Source: Saccoglossus kowalevskii (lineage: Eukaryota > Hemichordata > Enteropneusta > Harrimaniidae). Taken from it: a DNA stretch of 46,343 nt. The stretch's first letter is position 1. Every line of letters starts with the position of its first letter. Below are positions 1 through 9,829 of the stretch, in pieces. Below the pieces are notes generated by a model. That model ran no database searches, was not told the DNA's origin, and saw only the letters and a program-made list of their open reading frames with translations. Both the position numbers and the translations under genes were made by a program. The stretch spans positions 1 through 46,343 of the forward strand of contig NW_003157461.1 in assembly GCF_000003605.2 (NCBI RefSeq), given 5' to 3'.

Positions 1-200
1 AGTTGGCGAGTTGCTTATATATTTAACCTAAGTCATTGTCATGACAACCCCGCAGATAAATTTCGAAAACATTAAGTAAATGTTCTGAGAATGTCTCATA
101 TATAAGCAGATTATAACAACAGCAACCGTAAAATCGACAGCCAACTGCATCAAAGTTGTAAAAAGCTATTGCAAAGTTGGTAGTTTCATTCGGGATTGTT
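1..200 (+). repeat. Partial monomer (right end), left window edge
   Basis: Last 200 bp of a monomer cut by the window start. It carries TAACCTAAGTC (the donor-like GTAAGT is lost), CAGATAAA and the CAACCG tail, matching the ends of the monomers at 1140 and 3028. Confidence 0.95.
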
Positions 201-1139
201 ACCTGTGATATCATATTAACAAGTCCAATAGTTAAAAGTTCGAAAATGTGAATAAATGTTTCGTTAATTGGTGTTAAATTATCGTAGTGTTACTCAAAGT
301 ATGTAGAGGTCATAGGTCAGTTATAGGAGGTACATGTGAAAGCGATATCGTTTTTGAAACATTAAAAAATCTGAAATAGCCGGCAATTCGGTTGAATTTC
401 AAATAATCGAAGCAGCTGTGTGGCTAGGTGATCGAGCAATGTTTAAAGTAAAGTACAAACTGGCGTGGTTAGTTCTTGCATGGGAGACTGCTTGAGTAAA
501 TGAGCTGTTGAGTTTATTTTTTTAGTTCCATCACGCATATCGAAAATATATAAGGCAACGTTCCTGCATTCTTTTTACTGTGATGTCGATCATTTATAGT
601 GGAAAATCGTAGAATTTTTGTAATTGTTTTAATTATTACAAAGTTTTCAAATTCCTTCTAAATTTCAAGAACAAGTTGCTGAGCTGTCGGCACGTAGTGG
701 GATTTACGCTGTTAACACTCCCGGCAAAGTTGTTCAAAGTGATTGCAAAATTGTGCAAAGTTATTGCAAATTGGTAGATGGATTTGTATGTGTGACTTAT
801 GTTGTGGCATATTGAAACACGCAGTTGTATAGTTGAGAATTTAATAAAGCCGATTGAAAGCAGCCTATAGATGTTCCCATGAGCTGAGGGTAAAATGTTA
901 GAACACACCGTGCAATGTTGGAAAAAGTGAAGGAAATGTTGGCGGAGTTGCTTATATATTTAACGTACGTCATTTTCATGACAACCCCGCAGTTAAATTT
1001 AGAAAAAATTAAGTAAATGTTCCGAGAATGTCTTATATATAAGCAGATTATCACAACAGCCAATGGCAAAATCGACAAGAAACTGCTTACAAAGTTGTAA
1101 AAAGCGATTGCAAAGTTGGTAGTTTCATTCGGAATTGTT
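201..1139 (+). repeat. Satellite monomer, 939 bp
   Basis: Dyad changed to CGGTTG, AG-type T-run near 525, ATTATTACAAAG, CCCGGC type, tail CCAATGGC. First member of the left two-monomer repeat. Its right half resembles the monomers at 2084 and 25862. Confidence 0.95.
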
Positions 1140-2083
1140 ACCTGTGATATCATATTAACAAGTCCAATAGTTAAAAGTTCGAAAATGTGAATAAATGTTT
1201 CGTTAATTGGTGTTAAATTATTGCAGTGTTACTCAAAGTATGCAGTGGTCATAGGTCAATAATAGGAGGTACCTGTGAAAACGATATCGTTTTTGAAACA
1301 TTAAAAAATCTGAAATAGCCGGCAATTCAGCTGAATATCAAATAATCGATGCAGCTGTGTGGTTAGGTGATCGACCAATGTTTAAAGTAAAGCACAAACG
1401 GGCGTGGTTAGTTCTTGCAAGGGAGACTGATTGAGTAAATGACCTGTTGTGTTTATTTTTTTTGTTTCATCACGCATATCGAAAATATATAAGGCAACGT
1501 TCCTGCATTCTTTCTTACTGTGATGTCGATCATTTATAGAGAAAAATCGTGGAATTTTTGTAACTGTTTTAATTAATGGAAAGTTTTCAAATTCCTTCTA
1601 ATTTTCAAGAACAAGTTGCTGAGTTGTCGGCACGTAGTGGGATTTACGCTGTCACCACTCCGTGGAAAATTGTTCAAAGTGATTGCAAAGTTGTGCAAAG
1701 TTATTGAAAAGTTAGTAGATGTATTTGTATGTATGACCTAAGTTGTTGGCATATAGAAACACGCAGTTGTAAAGTCGAGAAATTTAATAAAAACCGATTG
1801 AAAGCAGTCTATAGATGTTCCCATGAGCTGAGGGTAAAATGTTAGAACACACCGTTCAAAGTTGGAAAAAGCGAAGGAAATGTTGGCGAAGTTGCTTATA
1901 TATATTTAACCTAAGTCATTGTCATGACAACCCCGCAGATAAATTTCGAAAACATTAAGTAAATGTTCCTAGAATGTCTCATATATAAGCAGATTATAAC
2001 AACAGCAACCGTAAAATCGACAACCAACTGCAACAAAGATGTAAAAAGCTATTGCAAAGTTGGTAGTTTCATTCGGGATTGTT
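1140..2083 (+). repeat. Satellite monomer, 944 bp
   Basis: Carries the full 16-bp palindrome AAAACGATATCGTTTT at 1278-1293, dyad CAGCTGAATATC, no AG at the T-run, the rare CCGTGG type and CAACCG tail. Nearly the same as the monomer at 3028. Confidence 0.95.
1278..1293 (+). other. Perfect 16-bp palindrome AAAACGATATCGTTTT
   Basis: Present in full at 1278-1293 and 26942-26957. Most other monomers have AAAGCGATATCGTTTT, one mismatched pair but the same CGATATCG core. Confidence 0.85.
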
Positions 2084-3027
2084 ACCTGTGATATCATATT
2101 AACAAGTCCAATAGTTAAAAGTTCGAAAATGTGAATACATGTTTCGTTAATTGGTGTTAAATTATCGTAGTGTTACTCAAAGTATGTAGAGGTCATAGGT
2201 CAGTTATAGGAGGTACATGTGAAAGCGATATCGTTTTTGAAACATTAAAAAATCTGAAATAGCCGGCAATTCGGTTGAATTTCAAATAATCGAAGCAGCT
2301 GTGTGGCTAGGTGATCGAGCAATGTTTAAAGTAAAGTACAAACTGGCGTGGTTAGTTCTTGCATGGGAGACTGCTTGAGTAAATGAGCTGTTGAGTTTAT
2401 TTTTTTAGTTCCATCACGCATATCGAAAATATATAAGGCAACGTTCCTGCATTCTTTCTTACTGTGATGTCGATCATTTATAGAGTAAAATCGTGGAATT
2501 TTTGTAACTGTTTTAATTAATGGAAAGTTTTCAAATTCCTTCTAATTTTCAAGAACAAGTTGCTGAGTTGTCGGCACGTAGTGGGATTTACGCTGTCACC
2601 ACTCCGTGGAAAATTGTTCAAAGTGATTGCAAAGTTGTGCAAAGTTATTGAAAAGTTAGTAGATGTATTTGTATGTATGACCTAAGTTGTTGGCATATAG
2701 AAACACGCAGTTGTAAAGTCGAGAAATTTAATAAAAACCGATTGAAAGCAGTCTATAGATGTTCCCATGAGCTGAGGGTAAAATGTTAGAACACACCGTG
2801 CAATGTTGGAAAAAGTGAAGGAAATGTTGGCGGAGTTGCTTATATATTTAACGTACGTCATTTTCATGACAACCCCGCAGTTAAATTTAGAAAAAAATAA
2901 GTAAATGTTCAGAGAATGTCTTATATACAAGCAGATTATCACAACAGCCAACGGCAAAATCGACAAGAAACTGCTTACAAAGTTGTAAAAAGCGATTGCA
3001 AAGTTGGTAGTTTCATTCGGAATTGTT
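2084..3027 (+). repeat. Satellite monomer, 944 bp (mosaic)
   Basis: The left half matches the monomer at 201 (CGGTTG, GAGCAATG, AG-type T-run), the middle matches the one at 1140 (CCGTGG), and the right end again matches the one at 201 (GTGAAGG, GTACGTC). Such patchwork suggests conversion or exchange within the dimer. Confidence 0.95.
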
Positions 3028-3970
3028 ACCTGTGATATCATATTAACAAGTCCAATAGTTAAAAGTTCGAAAATGTGAATAAATGTTTCGTTAATTGGTG
3101 TTAAATTATTGCAGTGTTACTCAAAGTATGCAGTGGTCATAGGTCAATAATAGGAGGTACCTGTGAAAACGATATCATTTTTGAAACATTAAAAAATCTG
3201 AAATAGCCGGCAATTCAGTTGAATTTCAAATAATCGATGCAGCTGTGTGGTTAGGTGATCGACCAATGTTTAAAGTAAAGCACAAACTGGCGTGGTTAGT
3301 TCTTGCAAGGGAGACTGATTGAGTAAATGACCTGTTGTGTTTATTTTTTTTGTTTCATCACGCATATCGAAAATATATAAGGCAACGTTCCTGCATTCTT
3401 TCTTACTGTGATGTCGATCATTTATAGAGAAAAATCGTGGAATTTTTGTAACTGTTTTAATTAATGGAAAGTTTTCAAATTCCTTCTAATTTTCAAGAAC
3501 AAGTTGCTGAGTTGTCGGCACGTAGTGGGATTTACGCTGTCACCACTCCGTGGAAAAATTGTTCAAAGTGATTGCAAAGTTGTGCAAAGTTATTGAAAAG
3601 TTAGTAGATGTATTTGTATGTATGACCTAAGTTGTTGGCATATAGAAACACGCAGTTGTAAAGTCGAGAAATTTAATAAAAACCGATTGAAAGCAGTCTA
3701 TAGATGTTCCCATGAGCTGAGGGTAAAATGTTAGAACACTCCGTTCAAAGTTGGAAAAAGCGAAGGAAATGTTGGCGAAGTTGCTTATATATTTAACCTA
3801 AGTCATTGTCATGACAACCCCGCAGATAAATTTCGAAAACATTAAGTAAATGTTCCGAGAATGTCTCATATATAAGCAGATTATAACAACAGCAACCGTA
3901 AAATCGACAACCAACTGCAACAAAGTTGTAAAAAGCTATTGCAAAGTTGGTAGTTTCATTCGGGATTGTT
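3028..3970 (+). repeat. Satellite monomer, 943 bp
   Basis: Dyad CAGTTG, no AG at the T-run, CCGTGG type, CAACCG tail. Partner of the monomer at 1140, but its EcoRV dyad is damaged (GATATCATTTT). Confidence 0.95.
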
Positions 3971-4914
3971 ACCTGTGATATCATATTAACAAGTCCAATA
4001 GTTAAAAGTTCGAAAATGTGAATAAATGTTTCGTTAATTGGTGTTAAATTATCGTAGTGTTACTCAAAGTATGTAGAGGTCATAGGTCAGTTATAGGAGG
4101 TACATGTGAAAGCGATATCGTTTTTGAAACATTAAAAAATCTGAAATAGCCGGCAATTCAGCTGAATTTCAAATAATCGATGCAGCTGTGAGGTTAGGTG
4201 ATCGACCAATTTTTAAAGTAAAGCACAAACGGGCGTGGTTAGTTCTTGCATGGGAGACTGCTTGAGTAAATGAGCTGTTGAGTTTATTTTTTTTTGTTTC
4301 ATCACGCATATTGAAAATATATAAGGCAACGTTCCTGCATTTTTCTTACTGTGATGTCGATCATTTATAGTGCAAAATCGTGGAATTTTTGTAACTGTTT
4401 TAATTTATGGAAAGTTTACAAATTCCTTCTAATTTTCAAGAACAAGTTGCTGAGCTGTCGGCACGTAGTGGGATTTACGCTGTTAACACTCCCGGCAAAA
4501 TTGTTCAAAGTGATTGCAAAATTGTGCAAAGTTATTGAAAAGTTAGTAGATTTATTTGTATGTATGACCTAAGTTGTTGGCATATAGAAACACGCAGTTG
4601 TAAAGTCGAGAAATTTAATAAAAGCCGATTGAAAGCAGCCTATAGTTGTTCCCATGAGGTGAGGGTAAAATGTTAGAACACACCGAGCAATGTTGGAATA
4701 AGCGAAGGAAATGTTGGCGGAGTTGCTTATATATTTAACCTAAGTCATTGTCATGACAACCCCGCAGTTAAATTTCGAAAACATTAAGTAAATGTTCCAA
4801 GAATGCCTCATATATAAGCAGATTATCACCACAGCCTACCAAAAAATCGACAAGAAACTGCTTACAAAGTTGTAAAAAGCGATTGCAAATTTGGTAGTTT
4901 CATTCGGAATTGTT
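3971..4914 (+). repeat. Satellite monomer, 944 bp
   Basis: Dyad CAGCTG, GAGGTTAGG, AATTTATGGAAAG, CCCGGC type followed by AAAATTG, TAACCTAAGTC in place of the donor-like site, CCTACC tail. Confidence 0.95.
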
Positions 4915-5933
4915 ACCTGTGATATCATATTAACAAGTCCAATAGTTAAAAGTTCGAAATGTGAATGAATGTTTCGATAATGGTGTTAAATTATCGTAGT
5001 GTCCAAAGTATAGAGGTCGTAGGTCAATTATAGGAGGTACCTGTGAAAGCGATATCGTTTTTGAGACATAAACAAATCTGAAATAGCCGGCAATTCCGCT
5101 GAATTTCCAATAATCGATGCAGCTGTGTGGTTAGGTGATCGACCAATGTTTAAAGTAAAGTACAAACGGGCGTGGTTAGGTCTTGCATGGGAGACTGCTT
5201 GAGTAAATGAGCTGTTGAATTTATTTTTTTAGTTCCATCACGCATATCGAAAATATATAAGGCAACGTTTCTGCATACTTTTTGCTGTGATGTCGATCAT
5301 TTATAGTGGAAAATTGTGGAATTTTTGTAACTGTTTTAATTATTACAAAGTTTTAAAATTCCTTCTAAATTTCAAGAACAAGTTGCTGAGCTGGAATCGT
5401 GGAATTATAGTAACTGTTTTAATTAATGGACAGTTTTCAAATTCCTTCTAATTTCAAGAACAAGTTGCTGATCTGTCGGCATGTAGTGGGATTTACGCTG
5501 TTACCACTCCGTGCAAAGTTGTTCAAAGTGATTGCAAAGTTGTGCAAAGTTATTGAAAAGTTGGTAGATGTATTTGCATATATGACTTAAGTTGTTGGCA
5601 TATAGAAACGCGCAGTTGTAAAGTCGAGAAATTCAATAAAAGCCAATTGAAAGCAGTCTATAGATGTTGCCATGAGGTGAGGGCAAAATGTTAGAAAACA
5701 CCGTGCAAAGTTGCAAAAAAACGATGGAAATGTTGGCGGAGTTGGTTATATATTTAACGTAAGTCATTTTCATGACAACCCCGCAGTTAAATTTCGAAAA
5801 CATTAAGTAACTGTTCCGAGAATGTCTTATATATAAGCAGATTATCACCACAGCCAACAAAAGAATCGACAAGAAACTGCTTACAAAGTTGTAAAAAGCG
5901 ATTGCAAAGTTGGTAGTTTCATTCGGGATTGTT
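4915..5933 (+). repeat. Satellite monomer, 1019 bp, with 82-bp internal duplication
   Basis: An AG-type monomer with two tandem copies of the segment around GTAACTGTTTTAATT (see the entry at 5312-5475). It also has small deletions near 4981-5012, including GTGTCCAAAG in place of GTGTTACTCAAAG, a change shared only with the monomer at 22952. Confidence 0.95.
5312..5475 (+). repeat. 82-bp tandem duplication inside a monomer, first of three
   Basis: Copy one (about 5312-5393) has the ATTATTACAAAGTTTTAAAATT form. Copy two (about 5395-5475) has the AATTAATGGACAGTTTTCAAA form. The join reads GAGCTGGAATCGTGG. The two copies belong to different monomer subtypes, so this looks like an out-of-register exchange between unlike monomers rather than simple slippage. 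Confidence 0.9.
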
Positions 5934-6881
5934 ACCTGTGATATCATATTAACAAGTCCAATAGTTAAAAGTTCGAAAATGTGAATAAATGTTTCGTTAA
6001 TTGGTGTTAAATTATCGTAGTGTTACTCAAAGTATGTAGAGGTCATAGGTCAGTTATAGGAGGTACCTGTGAAAGCGATATCGTTTTTGAAACATTAAAA
6101 AATCTGGAATAGCCGACAATTCGGCTGAATTTCAAATAATCGATGCAGCTGTGTGATTAGGTGATCGACCAATATTTTAAAGTTAAACACATACGGGCGT
6201 GGTTTTGTTCTTGCAAGGGAGACTGATTGAGTAAATGAGCTGTGAGTTTATTTTTTTTGTTCCATCACGCATATCAAAAACATATAAGGAAACGTTCCTG
6301 CATTCTTTCTTACTGTGATGTCGATCATTTGTAGTGGAAAATCGTGGAATTTTTGTAACTGTTTTAATTAATGGAAAGTTTCAAATTCCTTCTAATTTCA
6401 AGAACAAGTTGCTGATCTGTCGGCACGTAGTGGGATTTACGCTGTTACCACTCCGTGCAAAGTTGTTCAAAGTGATTGCAAAGTTGTGCAAAGTTATTGA
6501 AAGGTTGGTAGATGTATTTGTATATATGGCCTAAGTTGTTGGCATGTAGAAACGCGCAGTTGTAAAGTCGAGAAAACTCAATAAAAGCCAATTGAAAGCA
6601 GTCTATAGATGTTGCCATGAGGTGAGGGCAAAATGTTTGAAAACACCGTGCAAAGTTGGAAAAAACAAAGGAAATGTTGGCGGAGTTGCTTATATATTTA
6701 ACGTAAGTCATTATCATGGCAACCCCGCAGTTAAATTTCGAAAACATTAAGTAAATGTTCCGATAATGTCTGTCTTATATATCATCAGATTATCACAACA
6801 GCCAACGGAAAAATCGACAAGAAACTGCTTACAAAGTTGTAAAAAGCGATTGCAAAGTTGGTAGTTTCATGCGGGATTGTT
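5934..6881 (+). repeat. Satellite monomer, 948 bp
   Basis: Dyad CGGCTG, T-run followed by GTTCC, CCGTGC type, GGCAACCCCG with the TGTCTGTC duplication, CAACGG tail. From about 6260 on it is almost the same as the next monomer. Local oddity: ATATCATCAG at 6777-6786 in place of ATATAAGCAG. Confidence 0.95.
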
Positions 6882-7829
6882 ACCTGTGATATCATATTAA
6901 CAAGTCCAATAGTTAAAAGTTCGAAAATGGGAATAAATGTTTCGTTAATTGGTGTTAAATTATCGTAGTGTTACTCAAAGTATGTAGAGGTCATAGGTCA
7001 ATTATAGGAGGTACCTGTGAAAGCGATATCGTTTTTGAAACATTAAAAAATCTGAAATAGCAGGCAATTCAGCTGAATTTCAAATAATCGATGCAGCTGT
7101 GAGGTTAGGTGATCGACCAATGTTTAAAGTAAAGCACAAAAGGGCGTGGTTAGTTCTTGCATAGGAGACTGCCTGAGTAAATGAGCTGTTGAGTTTATTT
7201 TTTTTGTTCCATCACGCATATCAAAAACATATAAGGAAACGTTCCTGCATTCTTTCTTACTGTGATGTCGATCATTTGTAGTGGAAAATCGTGGAATTTT
7301 TGTAACTGTTTTAATTAATGGAAAGTTTTCAAATTCCTTCTAATTTCAAGAACAAGTTGCTGATCTGTCGGCACGTAGTGGGATTTACGCTGTTACCACT
7401 CCGTGCAAAGTTGTTCAAAGTGATTGCAAAGTTGTGCAAAGTTATTGAAAGGTTGGTAGATGTATTTGTATATATGGCCTAAGTTGTTGGCATGTAGAAA
7501 CGCGCAGTTGTAAAGTCGAGAAAACTCAATAAAAGCCAATTGAAAGCAGTCTATAGATGTTGCCATGAGGTGAGGGCAAAATGTTTGAAAACACCGTGCA
7601 AAGTTGGAAAAAACAAAGGAAATGTTGGCGGAGTTGCTTATATATTTAACGTAAGTCATTATCATGGCAACCCCGCAGTTAAATTTCGAAAACATTAAGT
7701 AAATGTTCCGATAATGTCTGTCTTATATATAAGCAGATTATCACAACAGCCAACGGAAAAATCGACAAGAAACTGCTTACAAAGTTGTAAAAAGCGATTG
7801 CAAAGTTGGTAGTTTCATTCGGGATTGTT
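6882..7829 (+). repeat. Satellite monomer, 948 bp
   Basis: Dyad CAGCTG with the perfect 14-bp palindrome at 7066-7079. The right two thirds nearly duplicate the preceding monomer, including the unusual GAAAACTCAATAAAAG. Confidence 0.95.
7066..7079 (+). other. Perfect 14-bp palindrome AATTCAGCTGAATT (example)
   Basis: Equal to its own reverse complement, with a CAGCTG E-box at its centre. A second CAGCTG lies just downstream in nearly every monomer (ATCGATGCAGCTG). Confidence 0.85.
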
Positions 7830-8776
7830 ATCTGTGATATCATATTAACAAGTCCAATAGTTAAAAGTTCGAAAATGGGAATAAATGTTTCGTTAATTGG
7901 TGTTAAATTATCGTAGTGTTACTCAAAGTATGTAGAGGTCATAGGTCAATTATAGGAGGTACCTGTGAAAGCGATATCGTTTTTGAAACATTAAAAAATC
8001 TGAAATAGCAGGCAATTCAGCTGAATTTCAAATAATCGATGCAGCTGTGAGGTTAGGTGATCGACCAATGTTTAAAGTAAAGCACAAACGGGCGTGGTTA
8101 GTTCTTGCATAGGAGACTGCCTGAGTAAATGAGCTGTTGAGTTTATTTTTTTGTTTCATCACGCATATCGAAAATATATAAGGCAACGTTCCTGCATTCT
8201 TTCTTACTGTGATGTCGATCATTTATAGTGGGAAATCGTGGAATTATTGTAACTGTTTTAATTAATGGACAGTTTTCAAATTCCTTCTAGATTTCAAGAA
8301 CAAGTTGCTGATCTGTCGGCACGTAGTGGGGTGTACGCTGTTACCACTCCGTGCAAAGTTGTTCAAAGTGATTGCAAAGTTGTGCAAAGTTATTGAAAAG
8401 TTGGTAGATGTATTTGTATATATGGCGTAAGTTGTTGGCATGTAGAAACGCGCAGTTGTAAAGTCAAGAAATTCAATAAAAGCCAATTTAAAGCAGTCTA
8501 TAGATGTTGCCATGAGGTGAGGGTAAAATGTTTGAAAACACCGTGCAAAGTTGGAAAAAACAAAGGAAATGTTGGCGGAGTTGCTTATATATTTAACGTA
8601 AGTCATTTTCATGGCAACCCCGCAGTTAAATTTCGAAAACATTAAGTAAATGTTCCGATAATGTCTGTCTTATATATAAGCAGATTATCACAACAGCCAA
8701 CGGAAAAATCGACAAGAAACTGCTTACAAAGTTGTAAAAAGCGATTGCAAAGTTGGTAGTTTCATTCGGGATTGTT
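7830..8776 (+). repeat. Satellite monomer, 947 bp
   Basis: Landmark variant ATCTGTG. Dyad CAGCTG, AATGGACAG, GGTGTACGCTG, CCAATTTAAAGC, TGTCTGTC duplication, CAACGG tail. Same subtype as the monomer at 12559. Confidence 0.95.
8669..8680 (+). other. Perfect 12-bp palindrome CTTATATATAAG (example)
   Basis: Seen in most full-length monomers; replaced by TCATATATAAG in the CAACCG-tail type. Absent from the 660-bp and 364-bp forms. Confidence 0.8.
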
Positions 8777-8953
8777 ACCTGTGATATCATATTAACAAGT
8801 CCAATAGTTAAAAGTTCGAAAATGTGAATAAGTGTTTCATTAATTGGTGTTAAATTATCGTAGTGTTACTCAAAGTATGTAGAGGTCATAGGTAAGTTAT
8901 AGGAGGTACATGTGAAAGCGATATCGTTTTTGAAACATAAAAAAATCTGAAAT

Positions 8954-8969
8954 AGCCGGCAATTCGGCT
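8954..8969 (+). other. Hairpin-type dyad AGCCG-GCAATT-CGGCT (example)
   Basis: A 5-bp perfect stem with a 6-base loop. It exists only in CGGCTG-type monomers. A single A in place of the first G of CGG removes the stem but creates the 14-bp palindrome seen at 7066-7079. Confidence 0.7.
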
Positions 8970-9122
8970 GAATTTCTAATAATCGATGCAGCTGTGTGGT
9001 TAGGTGATCGACCAATGTTTAAAGTAAAGTACAAACGGGCGTGGTTAGTTCTTGCATGGGAGACTGCTTGAGTAAATGAGCAGTTGAGTTTATTTTTTTA
9101 GTTCCATCACGAATATCGAAAA

Positions 9123-9130
9123 TATATAAG
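9123..9130 (+). promoter_or_regulatory. TATA-box-like TATATAAG (example)
   Basis: TATATAAGGCAACGTTCC recurs in nearly every monomer, including most of the short ones, with occasional CATATAAGG or TATACAAGG. A T-rich stretch and TTACTGTGATG follow about 25-35 bases later, the distance at which a polymerase II start would fall. There is no clear initiator match and no gene downstream, so this is only a candidate satellite-transcript promoter. Confidence 0.3.
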
Positions 9131-9300
9131 GCAACGTTCCTGCATTCTTTTTACTGTGATGTAGATCATTTATAGTGGAAAATAGTAGACATTTTGTAAC
9201 TGTTTTAATTAATACAAAGTTTTCAAATTCCTTCTAGATTTCAAGAACAAGATGCTGAGCTGTCGGAACGTAGTGGGATGTACGCTGTTACCACTCCGTG

Positions 9301-9346
9301 CAAAGTTGTTCAAAGTGATTGCAAAGTTGTGCAAAGTTATTGAAAA
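9301..9346 (+). repeat. CAAAG cluster with 10/11-bp spacing (example)
   Basis: CAAAG starts at 9301, 9311, 9322 and 9332, with AAAAG in the fifth place at 9343 (exact CAAAG in other monomers). The spacings 10, 11, 10, 11 average the DNA helical repeat. The cluster is kept in nearly all full and 660-bp monomers and is absent from the 364-bp form. Confidence 0.85.
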
Positions 9347-9673
9347 GTTGGTAGATGTATTTGTATATATGACTTAAGTTGTTGGCATATAGAAACGCGC
9401 AGTTGTAAAGTCGAGAAATTCAATAAAAGCCAATTGAAAGCAGTCTATAGATGTTGCCATGAGGTGAGGGCAAAATGTTTGAAAACACCGTGCAAAGTTG
9501 GAAAAAAACGATGGAAATGTTGGCGGAGTTGCTTATATATTTAACGTAAGTCATTTTCATGACAACCCCGCAGTTAAATTTCGAAAACATTAAGTAAATG
9601 TTCCGAGAATGTCTTATTATATATAAGCAGATTATCACCACAGCCTACCAAAAAATCGACAAGAAACTGCTTA

Positions 9674-9702
9674 CAAAGTTGTAAAAAGCGATTGCAAAGT
9701 TG
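9674..9702 (+). repeat. Second CAAAG block, internal copy of the first (example)
   Basis: Aligned with 9301-9329 it differs at only three of 29 positions (AA for TC after CAAAGTTGT, and C for T before GATTGCAAAGTTG). It lies 373 bp downstream in the same monomer. Its CAAAG/AAAAG elements fall at +0, +10 and +21, the same phase as the first block. Confidence 0.85.
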
Positions 9703-9718
9703 GTAGTTTCATTCGGGA
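9702..9718 (+). other. Degenerate CENP-B-box-like motif (example)
   Basis: GGTAGTTTCATTCGGGA matches 7 of the 9 positions usually counted as essential in the CENP-B box (nTTCGnnnnAnnCGGGn), failing at positions 2 and 4. It recurs in most full monomers and is lost from the 660-bp and 364-bp forms. A 7/9 match can arise by chance and CENP-B is not present in all lineages. Confidence 0.25.
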
Positions 9719-9723
9719 TTGTT

Positions 9724-9829
9724 ACCTGTGATATCATATTAACAAGTCCAATAGTTAAAAGTTCGAAAATGTGAATAAATGTTTCGTTAATTGGTGTTAA
9801 ATTATCGTAGTGTTACTCAAAGTATGAAG
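9724..9829 (+). other. Most conserved block of the monomer (example copy)
   Basis: From ACCTGTGATATC through TTAACAAGTCCAATAG and AATAAATGTTTCG to GTGTTACTCAAAGTATG the monomers are almost invariant, while flanking parts vary by subtype. Rare exceptions are listed in the monomer entries. The block contains one of the two EcoRV sites of the monomer. Confidence 0.75.

Larger units (their letters stand above)
201..3970 (+). repeat. Two-monomer higher-order repeat, ~1.885 kb
   Basis: Monomers alternate between a CGGTTG/GAGCAATG/AG-type form and a CCGTGG/CAACCG-tail form, so sequence offset by 1883-1887 bp agrees better than sequence offset by one monomer. The tail of the monomer ending at 200 fits the same phase. 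Confidence 0.75.
8777..9723 (+). repeat. Satellite monomer, 947 bp (reference for motif positions)
   Basis: Dyad CGGCTG, AG-type T-run (AG at 9100-9101), AATACAAAG, CCGTGC type, CGATGG, CCTACC tail. Close partner of the monomer at 15391. I use it for several motif coordinates. Confidence 0.95.

Noticed and set aside
8262-8642. Open reading frame of 126 codons on the minus strand, the longest in the window, and its many relatives
   Set aside because: It is the satellite read in one frame. Neighbouring monomers carry stops or frameshifts in the same place, the start moves with each subtype, and there is no recognisable domain.
9415-9430. Polyadenylation signal AATAAA in TTCAATAAAAGCC, in AATAAATG, and on the other strand in the T-run
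   Set aside because: AATAAA is expected often in AT-rich DNA and occurs on both strands at several places per monomer. Without transcript data there is no reason to prefer any of them.
9778-9796. Second CENP-B-box candidate at TGTTTCGTTAATTGGTG
   Set aside because: It has TTCG but lacks the central A and the CGGG half, so it is a weaker match than the one at 9702-9718.
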